Shown: positions 40,134-49,665 of the stretch, one piece after another
Position numbering within the stretch: the stretch's first letter is position 1
Layout of the letters: each line of letters begins with the position of its first letter
Assembly (NCBI RefSeq): GCF_018642165.1
Contig: NZ_JAHHZM010000001.1
Span: 1,054,001 to 1,118,000, forward strand
Reading direction: 5' to 3'
DNA length: 64,000 bases
DNA from: Echinicola shivajiensis
GTDB lineage: Bacteria; Bacteroidota; Bacteroidia; Cytophagales; Cyclobacteriaceae
Translations under genes and position numbers: made by a program
The notes under the pieces: generated by a model
The model's database searches: none
What the model was told of the DNA's origin: nothing
The model's input: only the letters and a program-made list of their open reading frames with translations

Positions 40134-40543
40134 ATTTGATCTAAATAGGTTTGTAATATAATGGCAGCACTGATTTTGTCCAGGTTGCCTGATTTTTCTT
40201 TTCTGTCTTTCTTTTTGCTGCCCATAGCGATCATACTTTGCATGGCCATCTTGGAGGTAAATCGCTCATCGACCAAAACCACTTTTTTGTCGGGATAGGC
40301 CTTTGACAATTTGTCCTTCAATTTAATTGCGGGTTGCGTCATCTGGGTATCGCTGCCGTCCATTGACTTGGGATATCCCACAACAATAGCCTCCACATCC
40401 TCTTTTTGTATATAATCCTTCAGGAATTTATCCAAATCCATGGTCCTGATAGTTTCCAACGGGTTGGCAGTGATCTTCAGTATGTCTGTAACCGCTATTC
40501 CTGTTCTTTTTGTTCCCAAATCTATCGCTAATACCCTTCCCAT
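40130..40543 (-). CDS. ruvX: Pre-16S rRNA nuclease / putative Holliday junction resolvase (YqgF)
   Basis: A 137-residue RNase H-fold protein of the YqgF family. It has MGRVLAIDLGTKRTGIAVTD with the first catalytic Asp, the Glu-containing strand VVGYPKSMDG, and LVDERFTSKMA near the end. The established role in Escherichia coli is maturation of 16S rRNA 5' ends. It sits between the hemerythrin gene (adjacent, no gap) and def (four-base overlap). Confidence 0.94.
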   Translation of the reverse strand: MGRVLAIDLGTKRTGIAVTDILKITANPLETIRTMDLDKFLKDYIQKEDVEAIVVGYPKSMDGSDTQMTQPAIKLKDKLSKAYPDKKVVLVDERFTSKMAMQSMIAMGSKKKDRKEKSGNLDKISAAIILQTYLDQI

Positions 40544-41302
40544 CTAGTTCGACTTTATTTTTTTGATTATTTTTCTTTTCACCTCTTTCTCTAATTCAAC
40601 AGCTTTGGGAAATAATAATTCATTTTCTATTGTTGCGTGGATGATTAGCTCCTTTTCGAAATTTTGCAATTCATGATAAAGCACCTTAATGGAAGTAGGA
40701 GCATTTTTTTCAAGCTCATAGCCATTGGTCAATTTCCGAATACCCTGCATCTCATCATCGTGGACCTCGTGTTCTTCTGCTAGTCCAGCTATGGAAGGCA
40801 TATTTAGGACCTTCAATGACTCCTCTAACCTGAAATGATTGTTCTCCACTTCCTGCAGGGTCTTTATTCTATTGAATAAAGTATTCTCCTCTTCATGAAT
40901 ATGGTGAATAAAATCATCCACAAATAGCGGGAACATCAGTCGCAAATCCGAAAGCAATTCAGCATAATTGCCTTTTAAGCTTACGCCACTTATAATATTG
41001 GATAGAAATGGAAGTTCATGCCTTAAAAAATAATGGTGTTTGTTTTTCAGATATTCAACCAAAACTTCAATAGGCCTCAGGTACAGCTCCTCACGACTGG
41101 GGTCCTTTCTCCAAGCCCAAACCTCCAGTTCATTGATTAACTGACGGGGATTTATTTTAAAAGCCTGGCATACATCTTCCAAAGAATGCTTCTCATATTC
41201 GTAAAAACTAATACCAAAATAATGGAGCACACCTGCAAAGACATAATTCTCTTGAACTAAGTCTTCTATGGAACGTTTCTTTATATGAGAAATATGAGGC
41301 AT
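40544..41302 (-). CDS. Hemerythrin-domain protein, ScdA/RIC-like with altered N-terminus
   Basis: A 252-residue cytoplasmic protein. The C-terminal two thirds is a hemerythrin-type four-helix bundle with His and Glu ligands (LRHELPFL, DFIHHIHEEENTLFNRI, EEHEVHDDEM, LIIHATIENELLFPKA) expected to hold a di-iron site. The N-terminal 50 residues resemble the ScdA_N/DUF542 domain of iron-sulfur repair proteins, but the diagnostic Cys-Cys-Gly is replaced by Tyr-Glu-Tyr (residues 34-36 in ISFYEYEKHSLEDVC). The repair proteins respond to nitric oxide and oxidative damage. That role would fit a nitrite-using cell but is inferred. First gene of the operon with ruvX and def. Confidence 0.8.
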   Translation of the reverse strand: MPHISHIKKRSIEDLVQENYVFAGVLHYFGISFYEYEKHSLEDVCQAFKINPRQLINELEVWAWRKDPSREELYLRPIEVLVEYLKNKHHYFLRHELPFLSNIISGVSLKGNYAELLSDLRLMFPLFVDDFIHHIHEEENTLFNRIKTLQEVENNHFRLEESLKVLNMPSIAGLAEEHEVHDDEMQGIRKLTNGYELEKNAPTSIKVLYHELQNFEKELIIHATIENELLFPKAVELEKEVKRKIIKKIKSN

Positions 41303-41371
41303 GGTATCGACAAAAGTAAAATTTTTTCAGGTAATAATGATGCGTTTTAATTACCTAAATTGATTTTATTA

Positions 41372-41385
41372 CGTTTAGTTAAACG
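41372..41385. promoter_or_regulatory. Palindrome in the divergent hemerythrin/protease region
   Basis: CGTTTA-GT-TAAACG is a perfect 6-bp inverted repeat, 69 bases before the hemerythrin start and 84 before the S41 protease start. It could be a regulator site; the regulator is unknown. Confidence 0.4.
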
Positions 41386-41411
41386 AAATAGTGGAAAATC
41401 ATGTTAAATTG

Positions 41412-41419
41412 TATATTTG
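41412..41419 (+). promoter_or_regulatory. Likely -7 box of the S41 protease gene
   Basis: TATATTTG matches TAnnTTTG exactly and lies 50 bases before the GTG start. No good -33 TTTG is seen at the usual spacing. Confidence 0.5.
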
Positions 41420-41469
41420 AAGATTATCTTTAATCAGAACCATATTAAAATTATAAACTGAGGATTATC

Positions 41470-43149
41470 GTGAGCGAAGAAAACAATACTTCACGTCCAA
41501 ATGTGAATACCCCCAAAAACACCAAAGCACAAATCAGACTACCCATAATACTGGCATTGGCCATCTCTGCAGGCATATGGATAGGAGCGACTTTTGCTGA
41601 GCCACAATCAGATGGCAACGATCTAAAAGCTGCCCTTTATAAGCTGCAGGAAATAATCACTTATATAGACAGAGATTATGTGGATACTGTGAATACTACC
41701 CAATTGGTAGAGCATGGTATTGAAAAGATGCTGGAGGAGCTTGACCCTCATTCCAGCTATATTCCAGCAAAGGATGCTGAGCTTGCTCAGTCCCAACTTG
41801 ATGGAGAATTTGACGGCATTGGAGTAGAATTTGGCATTTTAAGGGATACCATTTATGTAGTGGCCCCTCTTACTGGTGGGCCTTCGGAAAAACTAGGTAT
41901 TCAGTCTGGTGACCAGATCATCAAGGTGGATGGCGAAACGGTTGCCGGAACTGGTGTTACCAATAGAGATGTTTTTGATCTTTTAAGGGGGCCTAAGGGA
42001 AGTGTGGTCAATGTGGCCATCAAAAGAAAAAACAATAAGGACCTGATTGATTATGCCATAACCAGGGACAAAATTCCTCAATATAGCATCAATGCTTCTT
42101 ATATGATCAATGATGAAGTGGGCTATATAAAAATCACCCGCTTTGCTGCTACCACATATGATGAGTTCAAGGAATCACTAATGGATCTTAAGGCGCAGGG
42201 CATGTCCAAATTGGTATTGGATCTTCAGGGCAATCCGGGAGGATATATGGGCGCTGCAATAAATGTTGCTGATGAGATTTTAGCGGACAATGCACTGATT
42301 GTTTCCCAAAAAGGCAAAGTCAACCGTTATAACCAAAAAGCTTTTGCCATGAGACCAGGCTTATTTGAAGATGGATCGGTAGTTGTTTTAATCAATGAAG
42401 GAAGTGCCTCAGCATCTGAAATTGTTGCCGGTGCCTTGCAGGACAACGATAGAGGTCTAATAGTAGGACGCAGATCATTTGGTAAAGGCTTGGTACAAAT
42501 GCCAATTGACCTCGCTGATGGAGCCGAACTTAGATTGACCATAGCCAGATATTATACTCCTTCTGGAAGATCTATCCAAAAACCATATGGTGAAAATTCT
42601 GAAGAGTATAGCATGGATTGGATCAACAGGTTTGAGCATGGTGAGTTTTTCAGTGCTGACAGCATTGAATTTAATGACAGCTTGAAATATCAAACCACCA
42701 AAGGCAGAACGGTCTATGGTGGCGGAGGCATTATGCCAGATTACTTTGTCCCAATGGACACTTCGATGACCAGTGCTTATGTTAACAGGTTATTTGGTAC
42801 CGATTCCCATAGAGAATTCATTTTGGATTATTTAGAAAAAAACAAGAACAAATTTGAGGACATGAGCTTTGAAGATTATTATAATAACTTCGAAGTGAGT
42901 GATAAAATGCTCCAACAGTTGATTGCGATTGGTGAAAGAAATAAGCTTGAATTTGACGAGAAAAGCTTTAACAAATCCAAATCGTACCTTAAGACACTAC
43001 TAAAAGCTCATATGGGTAGAAACATTTATGATGACAATGCCTTTTATAAAGTCATTAATGACATCAATGAAATCTACCAACAGGGTTTGAAATTATTTGA
43101 TGAGGCCGAATCACTGGCATTCACTCCTGAAGCTCAGGAAAATCAATAA
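41470..43149 (+). CDS. S41 family C-terminal processing protease
   Basis: A 559-residue membrane-anchored periplasmic protease of the CtpA/Tsp family, read from GTG. One N-terminal helix (about 24-42, LPIILALAISAGIWIGATFA) anchors it. A PDZ domain follows (about 110-190, GIGVEFGILRDTIYV). The S41 core carries the Ser-Lys dyad: Ser314 in GSASASEIVAGAL and Lys339 in RSFGKGLVQ. A C-terminal helical extension of about 170 residues is typical of the Bacteroidota members. It probably trims envelope proteins. It is monocistronic with a good terminator. Confidence 0.93.
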   Translation: MSEENNTSRPNVNTPKNTKAQIRLPIILALAISAGIWIGATFAEPQSDGNDLKAALYKLQEIITYIDRDYVDTVNTTQLVEHGIEKMLEELDPHSSYIPAKDAELAQSQLDGEFDGIGVEFGILRDTIYVVAPLTGGPSEKLGIQSGDQIIKVDGETVAGTGVTNRDVFDLLRGPKGSVVNVAIKRKNNKDLIDYAITRDKIPQYSINASYMINDEVGYIKITRFAATTYDEFKESLMDLKAQGMSKLVLDLQGNPGGYMGAAINVADEILADNALIVSQKGKVNRYNQKAFAMRPGLFEDGSVVVLINEGSASASEIVAGALQDNDRGLIVGRRSFGKGLVQMPIDLADGAELRLTIARYYTPSGRSIQKPYGENSEEYSMDWINRFEHGEFFSADSIEFNDSLKYQTTKGRTVYGGGGIMPDYFVPMDTSMTSAYVNRLFGTDSHREFILDYLEKNKNKFEDMSFEDYYNNFEVSDKMLQQLIAIGERNKLEFDEKSFNKSKSYLKTLLKAHMGRNIYDDNAFYKVINDINEIYQQGLKLFDEAESLAFTPEAQENQ

Positions 43150-43152
43150 GAT

Positions 43153-43185
43153 AAAAAGCGGGACATCCTCCCGCTTTTTTATTTT
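43153..43185 (+). terminator. Terminator of the S41 protease gene
   Basis: AAAAGCGGGA and TCCCGCTTTT form a 10-bp stem with a 5-base loop and a T-run, just after the stop codon. Confidence 0.88.
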
Positions 43186-43240
43186 TTCACCTATATTGTA
43201 AGTTAATTTTACAAACATAAGACCTATTGTAACCCTACCA

Positions 43241-43684
43241 ATGAAAAATCATTTCAAAGTATTAGCAGTTTTATTATTATCATTGATCCCCATGACTACC
43301 TATAGTCAGACCAAACTGAACCATATTGCGGTATATGTTGAAGATCTGAAAGCTAGCGATAAATTTTATAAGGAATTTCTCGGTTTGGAAGAAATTGAAG
43401 AACCGTTTAAAGATGGATTACACACTTGGTATACTATCGGCGGTGGTCAACTTCACCTGATCCAACAGCTTCCTTGGACTCCTCCAACCATCAACAAGAT
43501 CAATCACCTATGCTTTAGCATGGAGGATTTGGATGGCTTTATTGCCAAGCTAAAGAAAAACAATATTTCTTTCGAGGATTGGCCAGGAGAAAAGGGTAAC
43601 GTTAATGTCCGACCTGATGGTATCAGACAAATCTATATCCAAGACCCAAATGGCTATTGGATTGAAGTCAATGATGAACATTAA
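43241..43684 (+). CDS. Exported VOC/glyoxalase-fold protein
   Basis: A 147-residue protein with a signal peptide (MKNHFKVLAVLLLSLIPM, cleavage near TYSQ) followed by one vicinal-oxygen-chelate domain. It begins TKLNHIAVYVEDLKASDKFY, with the possible metal ligand His, and ends IYIQDPNGYWIEVND with a conserved Glu. The combination of VOC fold and secretion is less usual than the cytoplasmic glyoxalase I form; the substrate is unknown. It stands between the protease terminator and the arabinose regulator as a single gene. Confidence 0.82.
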   Translation: MKNHFKVLAVLLLSLIPMTTYSQTKLNHIAVYVEDLKASDKFYKEFLGLEEIEEPFKDGLHTWYTIGGGQLHLIQQLPWTPPTINKINHLCFSMEDLDGFIAKLKKNNISFEDWPGEKGNVNVRPDGIRQIYIQDPNGYWIEVNDEH

Positions 43685-43794
43685 TATATTTCACCCTCTT
43701 ACTTGAGGATGGTGATTTCCTGCCAAACTATCCCCTACTACTCGCCTACCACACTGAATTTTAGTTTATAATAAAAATTATATCTAATTTTATG

Positions 43795-43807
43795 TGTCAT
43801 ATTGACA
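43795..43807. promoter_or_regulatory. Predicted AraR-type operator 1
   Basis: TGTCA-TAT-TGACA, a perfect 5-bp inverted repeat, 63 bases before the regulator gene. The reverse complement of the site at 44621-44633 matches it in 12 of 13 positions, and a half-site ATGTCATAA follows at about 43821. Autoregulation by the Nudix regulator is inferred. Confidence 0.65.
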
Positions 43808-43870
43808 AGACCTAACAAACATGTCATAAATCGATTTTTTTCCTAAATCGATCTCGAATCGCAAATTATT

Positions 43871-44584
43871 ATGATGAAATACTCAAATCAAACGAGGATC
43901 CTTACGGCTATTGACTGTATTATATTTGGCTTTGATGGATCCGATTATAAGTTACTTTTGATTCAAAGAGGTTTTGCTCCAGAAAAAGAAAAATGGAGTC
44001 TTATGGGAGGTTTTTTACAACCGGAAGAATCTTTGGATGGAGCTGCTAATAGAATTCTAAAAAAACTTACTGGTCTAGAAGATGTCTATATGGAACAACT
44101 TCACACTTTCAGTAAACCGGACAGGGATCCAGTTGAAAGAACTATAGCAGTCACCTATTTTGCCCTCATCGATATCCAGAAATACCAAAAACAAATCAGT
44201 GACGACTTTCATGCCCATTGGTTTTCAATGAATGAATTGCCCGATTTGATTTTCGATCATAATGAAATGGTCGAAATGGCCAAGTCACGACTGAGGTATA
44301 AAGCAGCTCTACATCCCATTTTATTTGAGTTACTACCAAAGAAATTCACCTTGCCTCATCTTCAGGCCATGTATGAAAACCTTTATGAGACGAAGATTGA
44401 TAAGCGCAACTTTACCAGAAAGGTATTGTCCACCCATATGCTGATCAAAGAAAAAGACAAGGATAAAACTAGCTCCAAAAAAGGCGCATTCTTTTATCGA
44501 ATCGACAGATCTAAGTACAATGATCAATTTCAAACCGTCCTAAATTTCATTCCCAGAAATGAAATGCCGGGTGTTAATGAGTAA
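43871..44584 (+). CDS. Nudix-domain transcriptional regulator, AraR/NrtR type
   Basis: A 237-residue regulator with an N-terminal Nudix fold (1-150) and a C-terminal winged helix (about 155-230, LPHLQAMYENLYETKIDKRN, then FTRKVLSTHMLI). The Nudix box (residues 46-69) is degenerate: the catalytic Arg-Glu-x-x-Glu-Glu segment reads RILKKL, so hydrolase activity is probably lost and the domain serves as a ligand sensor. This is the architecture of the Bacteroides AraR arabinose regulator and of NrtR. It is followed by a symporter and araA, with matching palindromes before both transcripts, so it most likely represses the arabinose unit and itself. Confidence 0.85.
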   Translation: MMKYSNQTRILTAIDCIIFGFDGSDYKLLLIQRGFAPEKEKWSLMGGFLQPEESLDGAANRILKKLTGLEDVYMEQLHTFSKPDRDPVERTIAVTYFALIDIQKYQKQISDDFHAHWFSMNELPDLIFDHNEMVEMAKSRLRYKAALHPILFELLPKKFTLPHLQAMYENLYETKIDKRNFTRKVLSTHMLIKEKDKDKTSSKKGAFFYRIDRSKYNDQFQTVLNFIPRNEMPGVNE

Positions 44585-44620
44585 TTTTTTGCTCATTATT
44601 TTTTTTTCTGATTTTTTAGG

Positions 44621-44633
44621 TGTAAATATGACA
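44621..44633. promoter_or_regulatory. Predicted AraR-type operator 2
   Basis: TGTAA-ATA-TGACA, 55 bases before the symporter start. Its reverse complement TGTCATATTTACA differs in one base from operator 1. Confidence 0.65.
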
Positions 44634-44688
44634 CTTAAATAGAAATCAATAATAACAAAGTATAACATAAACCCTCAATATCGCTATT

Positions 44689-46563
44689 ATGTCAGTAGGA
44701 TTTTCTACCCTAGATTATGTTATTTTCATCCTTTACGCCCTGGCCATTGTTTCGGTAGGCCTATGGGTATCCAGATCCAAAAAAGGAATGGAAAAAACAG
44801 CTCAAGAATATTTTTTGGCTGATAAATCACTTACTTGGTGGGCAGTTGGTGCCTCCCTTATTGCCGCCAATATTTCTGCAGAGCATTTTATAGGAACCTC
44901 AGGTTCAGGTTTTGCTATCGGACTAGGCATAGCCGCTTATGAGTGGATTGCAGCATTGGCCCTGATTTTAGTAGCGAAATACTTTCTTCCGATTTTTTTG
45001 GAACATGGTATTTACACCATGCCGCAATTCCTGAGTGAAAGGTTTAATAAGGGAGTAAGCACTGCCTTTGCCGTATTCTGGCTTTTGGTATATGTTTTTG
45101 TAAACCTCACCTCTGTAAGCTATTTGGGAGCCTTGGCCCTAGATAAAATAATGGGAGTCCCACTTCAATATGGTATCATAGGACTTTTGGTCTTTTCGGG
45201 AATTTACTCCATTTATGGTGGCCTAGAAGCGGTGGCTTGGACGGATGTAGTTCAAGTAATCGTATTGATAGGTGGTGGATTGATCACCACTTTCCTTGCA
45301 CTGGATGCAGTTGGAATGGGAGATGGAATGATAGCAGGAATGGGTAACCTATACCGTGATGCAAAAGACCATTTCGTTATGATCATGCCCCAAGGCGCCA
45401 CCATGGTCCCGGACGGAGCCGGAGGAGAAAGGGATGCCTTTCAGGATTTACCCGGGCTAGCTGTTATATTAGGAGGAATGTGGCTAACCAATATTGGTTA
45501 TTGGGGTTTCAATCAATACATTATCCAGAAAGGCTTGGCAGCAAAAAGTATCCAAGAAGCAAAGAAAGGTTTGATTTTCGCTGGATACCTTAAGATTTTA
45601 ATGCCAATTATTGTGGTAATTCCAGGGATAGCTGCCTATGTACTTATCCATGATTACAGCCCTGAACAACTTTCTGCATTACTCAATATGCCCATAGAAC
45701 ATATTGGAGAAATCCAGAAATCAGATGAAGCCTACCCTTGGTTATTAAAAAACTTTGTTCCAGATGGTATCCGTGGATTGGCGTTTGCGGCCCTGGCTGC
45801 AGCCATTGTTTCCTCCTTGGCCTCTATGATCAACAGTACTTCCACCATTTTCACCATGGATATTTATAGGGTATATTTTAAACCGAATGCCAATAACCAT
45901 GACATGGTAAAAACAGGTAGAATAGTTGCAGTAATTGCACTACTGATTGCCATGTTTGTAGCTCCACAATTGGCTTCCCTTGACCAAGTATTCCAGTACA
46001 TTCAAGAATATACCGGATACATTTATCCTGGCGTGGTTGTCGTATTTGGAATGGGTTTATTATGGAGACAGGCAACAGCCAATGCAGCTCTTTGGACGGC
46101 AATTGCCACCATACCAGCTGGTATAATATTCAAAGTATTTTATCCAGAAATGCCTTTCCTGCTTCGAATGGGCTATGTATTTATCATCCTTTGTCTAATT
46201 GCATCTGTCATCAGTTTTGCGGAAAAGAAAGCTTTTGCTAACCCAGATTTTAAAACAGGAAAAGAAGCCATTAAATCTGTAGCCTCCAGTTATTTCTTTA
46301 TCTTCTTGGGATTAATCTCAGGTATAGTGGGCTTTGCCATATTTGACAGCTATGAATACCTAGGTATTGAGTCCATATTTATGCTGGCAGCCCTATTTCT
46401 TATGGTAGGCATTATCCTTTATACCAATGTCAAAATGGAACATGCGGATAAAAAATCATTCAATATAGACCCAACCTTGTTTAATACCGCGACACCATTC
46501 AATGTGGGAGCAGCTGGCATCATCCTAATTGTGTCTCTATTGTACTATTTCTTCTGGATGTAA
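44689..46563 (+). CDS. Sodium/solute symporter (SSS family), arabinose cluster
   Basis: A 624-residue inner-membrane transporter with about 14-15 helices of the SSS/SGLT fold. Family landmarks include YFLADKSLTWWAVGASLIAA, NISAEHFIGTSGSGFA near residue 65, and YSIYGGLEAVAWTDVVQV near 180. Gene context (regulator before, araA 35 bases after) predicts L-arabinose or a related pentose as substrate, carried with sodium. It is a paralogue of the symporter in the xylose cluster (52286-53929) but has a C-terminal extension with extra helices. Confidence 0.9.
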   Translation: MSVGFSTLDYVIFILYALAIVSVGLWVSRSKKGMEKTAQEYFLADKSLTWWAVGASLIAANISAEHFIGTSGSGFAIGLGIAAYEWIAALALILVAKYFLPIFLEHGIYTMPQFLSERFNKGVSTAFAVFWLLVYVFVNLTSVSYLGALALDKIMGVPLQYGIIGLLVFSGIYSIYGGLEAVAWTDVVQVIVLIGGGLITTFLALDAVGMGDGMIAGMGNLYRDAKDHFVMIMPQGATMVPDGAGGERDAFQDLPGLAVILGGMWLTNIGYWGFNQYIIQKGLAAKSIQEAKKGLIFAGYLKILMPIIVVIPGIAAYVLIHDYSPEQLSALLNMPIEHIGEIQKSDEAYPWLLKNFVPDGIRGLAFAALAAAIVSSLASMINSTSTIFTMDIYRVYFKPNANNHDMVKTGRIVAVIALLIAMFVAPQLASLDQVFQYIQEYTGYIYPGVVVVFGMGLLWRQATANAALWTAIATIPAGIIFKVFYPEMPFLLRMGYVFIILCLIASVISFAEKKAFANPDFKTGKEAIKSVASSYFFIFLGLISGIVGFAIFDSYEYLGIESIFMLAALFLMVGIILYTNVKMEHADKKSFNIDPTLFNTATPFNVGAAGIILIVSLLYYFFWM

Positions 46564-46598
46564 TACTCAAAATATCGAAATCAATAAGTAGCGAATAA

Positions 46599-48101
46599 AT
46601 GAAAAATTTAAAAGAAAATGAAGTTTGGTTCCTAACTGGCAGTCAACACCTATATGGTGAAGAAACTTTGCGCCAAGTGGCCGAACATGCCCAAATCATT
46701 GCTAATGATTTGGACAAATCCAAAAAAATAGCTGTAAGCGTTATATATAAGCCAGTAGTGAAAACCACTGAAGAAATTTATGCTGTAATCCAAGAAGCCA
46801 ACCAATCACCAAACTGTATCGGCCTTATCACTTGGATGCACACTTTTTCTCCAGCAAAAATGTGGATCAACGGGCTTAAAATCCTTCAGAAACCCCTGCT
46901 TCATCTGCACACGCAATACAATCAGGATATCCCCTGGAATTCCATAGATATGGATTTCATGAACCTCAACCAAAGTGCTCACGGGGACCGTGAGTTTGGG
47001 TTTATCACATCCCGTATGAAGGTCAACAGGAAGGTAGTCGTAGGCCATTGGAAAGATAAGGAATTGCACGGAGAAATAGATGTATGGGCTAGAGCTGCAA
47101 GTGGTTGGCATGACTGGCAAGGCGCTAAATTCGCACGCTTTGGAGATAATATGCGCTATGTGGCAGTTACCGATGGAGACAAAGTTGAGGCTGAACTTAA
47201 GTTTGGATTCTCTGTCAACACCTACGCGGTAGGGGATTTGGTAGAAAAAATTAATGCTGTCAGCGATGCACAAGTAAAAGCATTGATAGAGGAATACGAG
47301 GCCACTTATGTCCTATCAGATAATCTAAAAGTGAACGGTGGAAAAAGACAATCCTTATTGGATGCTGCAAAAATAGAAATCGGCATGAGGACTTTCCTTG
47401 AGGAAGGAAGCTTCAAAGGCTTTTCCAACACCTTTGAGGATCTACATGGAATGAAACAACTTCCTGGGATCGCCACCCAAAGATTGATGGCAGATGGATA
47501 TGGTTATGCAGGAGAAGGAGACTGGAAAACTGCAGCCTTGGTTCGTGCCATGAAAGTAATGGGATCAGGATTGGAAGGAGGAAATGCCTTTATGGAGGAT
47601 TACACCTACCATTTTGACCCAAATAACAGCCTTGTTTTGGGCTCGCACATGCTGGAGGTAGATCCAACCCTAACCAATGACCAACCAAGCTGCGAGGTTC
47701 ATCCATTGGGTATCGGAGGAAAAGAAGACCCCGTAAGGTTGGTGTTTAATGGAACCGGTGGGGATGGGTTAAATGCTTCCATAGTGGACATGGGAAATAG
47801 ATTCAGACTTATAGTGAATGAAGTAGAAGCCGTGAAACCTTTAAAAGACCTTCCTAAACTCCCTGTAGCCCGAGTAATGTGGAAGCCAATGCCAGACATG
47901 AAAACGGGTTGTGCCGCCTGGATATTAGCAGGAGGAGCTCACCATACTTGCTTCAGTCAAAATCTGACAAGTGAACACCTCAATGATTTTGCTACAATGG
48001 CCGGTATAGAAACGGTCAATATTGACAAAGGAACAACCATCAGAGGCATCCAAAATGAATTGAAATGGAGCGATGCTTATTACCAATTCAACAAAAAGTA
48101 A
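46599..48101 (+). CDS. araA: L-arabinose isomerase
   Basis: A 500-residue enzyme converting L-arabinose to L-ribulose. The start [19 protein letters not shown] is diagnostic. Conserved catalytic Glu and His positions lie in the segments [16 protein letters not shown] and [18 protein letters not shown], and near the end in [12 protein letters not shown]. Length is the family norm. It follows the symporter after 35 bases in the same unit and ends at a strong terminator. Ribulokinase (araB) and the 4-epimerase (araD) are not in this window. Confidence 0.96.
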   Translation: MKNLKENEVWFLTGSQHLYGEETLRQVAEHAQIIANDLDKSKKIAVSVIYKPVVKTTEEIYAVIQEANQSPNCIGLITWMHTFSPAKMWINGLKILQKPLLHLHTQYNQDIPWNSIDMDFMNLNQSAHGDREFGFITSRMKVNRKVVVGHWKDKELHGEIDVWARAASGWHDWQGAKFARFGDNMRYVAVTDGDKVEAELKFGFSVNTYAVGDLVEKINAVSDAQVKALIEEYEATYVLSDNLKVNGGKRQSLLDAAKIEIGMRTFLEEGSFKGFSNTFEDLHGMKQLPGIATQRLMADGYGYAGEGDWKTAALVRAMKVMGSGLEGGNAFMEDYTYHFDPNNSLVLGSHMLEVDPTLTNDQPSCEVHPLGIGGKEDPVRLVFNGTGGDGLNASIVDMGNRFRLIVNEVEAVKPLKDLPKLPVARVMWKPMPDMKTGCAAWILAGGAHHTCFSQNLTSEHLNDFATMAGIETVNIDKGTTIRGIQNELKWSDAYYQFNKK

Positions 48102-48124
48102 TAAAACCACCTATTCGAATAATT

Positions 48125-48154
48125 AAAAAGCGAGTCATGTGGCTCGCTTTTTAA
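48125..48154 (+). terminator. Terminator of the symporter-araA unit
   Basis: AAAAAGCGAG pairs with CTCGCTTTTT around an 8-base loop. The same structure can also stop transcripts from the minus-strand xylA side. Confidence 0.85.
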
Positions 48155-48233
48155 TTTATAAAAAAGTCCACAAATAGCTCCAAGACAAAAAATGCCCAGA
48201 ACTATTTGCGGATTTAATCCCCTGATATATCTT

Positions 48234-49547
48234 TTAAATATATTGATTCAACAAGTTTTCGTACATCTCCTGTCTTCCGCTAATCAGTTTTGGTTCTCCA
48301 GCAGCTACAGCATGAGCACGAAGGTCTTCCAAAGTAAGCTTACCAGATTCAAATTCCTTGCCTTTACCTTCATCAAATGAAGCATATCTCGCTTTCCTCC
48401 AAGCCTTATAATCAGAATTTTCAAGGATGTTATCAGCAATCAACAATGCTCTTGCAAAGGCATCCATACTACCTATATGGGCATGGAACAAGTCCTCCAA
48501 ATCAGTTGAGTTTCTTCTCAATTTGGCATCAAAATTAACTCCACCTCCTTGCAGGCCTCCAGCTTCCAAAATCACCAACAAGGATTCTGTCAGCTCCTGA
48601 AGGTTCAAGGCAAACTGGTCGGTATCCCAGCCATTTTGGTAATCCCCTCTGTTAGCATCAATACTCCCTAAAAGACCTGCGTCGGCAGCTACCTGTAATT
48701 CATGTTGAAAAGTATGACCAGCCAAGGTAGCATGGTTTACTTCAATATTCAGTTTAAAATCCTTGTCCAAACCATAATGTCTCAGGAAACCAGTTACTGT
48801 GGCTGCATCATAATCATATTGGTGTTTGGTTGGCTCCATTGGCTTAGGCTCTATAAGAAAGTTCCCCTTGAATCCCTGCTGACGTCCATAATCCCTTGCC
48901 ATGGTCAAGAACTGCGCAAGATGCTCAGTCTCTCTCTTCATATCAGTATTAAGAAGAGACATATAACCTTCTCTTCCTCCCCAGAAAACATAATTTTCAC
49001 CACCTAAGGCAATAGTAGCGTCTATAGCGTTCTTCACCTGAGTAGCTGCCCAAGAAACAACATTAAAATCAGGATTGGTGCTGGCACCATTCATATAGCG
49101 AGGATTACTGAATACATTAGCTGTCCCCCAAAGCAATTTAATACCCGTTTCCGCCTGCTTTTGCTTGGCATATTCAGTAATGGCCTTCATTCTGCTCTCA
49201 TATTCCTCAATCGTAGCACCCTCATCAATAAGGTCCACATCATGAAAACAATAATAAGGAGCTCCAATTTTAGAGATAAATTCAAAGGCGGCATCCATTT
49301 TATCCTTTGCTCTTTGAAGTGCATCTGATGACTTATCCCATTCATAGCTCCTTGTACCGGGGCCAAAAGGATCATCACCGGTTGCATTAAAGCTATGCCA
49401 ATAGGCAATCGCAAACTTAAAATGCTCCTTCATGGTCTTACCGGCCACTACTTTATTCTCATCATAATATTTAAAGGCAAATGGATTTTTAGAATCCTTT
49501 CCTTCAAATTTCACTTTATCAACACTAGGGAAATAGATTTTTGACAT
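48234..49547 (-). CDS. xylA: Xylose isomerase
   Basis: A 437-residue TIM-barrel enzyme converting D-xylose to D-xylulose. Diagnostic segments are [12 protein letters not shown] with the catalytic His near residue 100, [17 protein letters not shown] near 190, and the metal-binding region [16 protein letters not shown] near 235. Length and motifs fit the longer (class II) xylose isomerases. It is the second gene after xylB on the minus strand, 118 bases away, and converges on araA. Confidence 0.97.
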   Translation of the reverse strand: MSKIYFPSVDKVKFEGKDSKNPFAFKYYDENKVVAGKTMKEHFKFAIAYWHSFNATGDDPFGPGTRSYEWDKSSDALQRAKDKMDAAFEFISKIGAPYYCFHDVDLIDEGATIEEYESRMKAITEYAKQKQAETGIKLLWGTANVFSNPRYMNGASTNPDFNVVSWAATQVKNAIDATIALGGENYVFWGGREGYMSLLNTDMKRETEHLAQFLTMARDYGRQQGFKGNFLIEPKPMEPTKHQYDYDAATVTGFLRHYGLDKDFKLNIEVNHATLAGHTFQHELQVAADAGLLGSIDANRGDYQNGWDTDQFALNLQELTESLLVILEAGGLQGGGVNFDAKLRRNSTDLEDLFHAHIGSMDAFARALLIADNILENSDYKAWRKARYASFDEGKGKEFESGKLTLEDLRAHAVAAGEPKLISGRQEMYENLLNQYI

Positions 49548-49665
49548 TATTTTGTTCGTTTATGTTATTTATTTTTTCTATTCAATCAGAATGAAAATGT
49601 TTCCTAAATGGTTTTACTGAGTTTTTTAATTCCTAATGGGAAGTATCCCAACAAAAGGCTGCTAA

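Noticed and set aside
46806-47273. 155-codon ORF antisense to araA
   Set aside because: Covered by the conserved araA frame; no family similarity.
49548-49665. Separate regulator site between xylB and xylA
   Set aside because: Neither the 12-bp xyl repeat nor the TGTCA palindrome occurs there; read-through from xylB is simpler.
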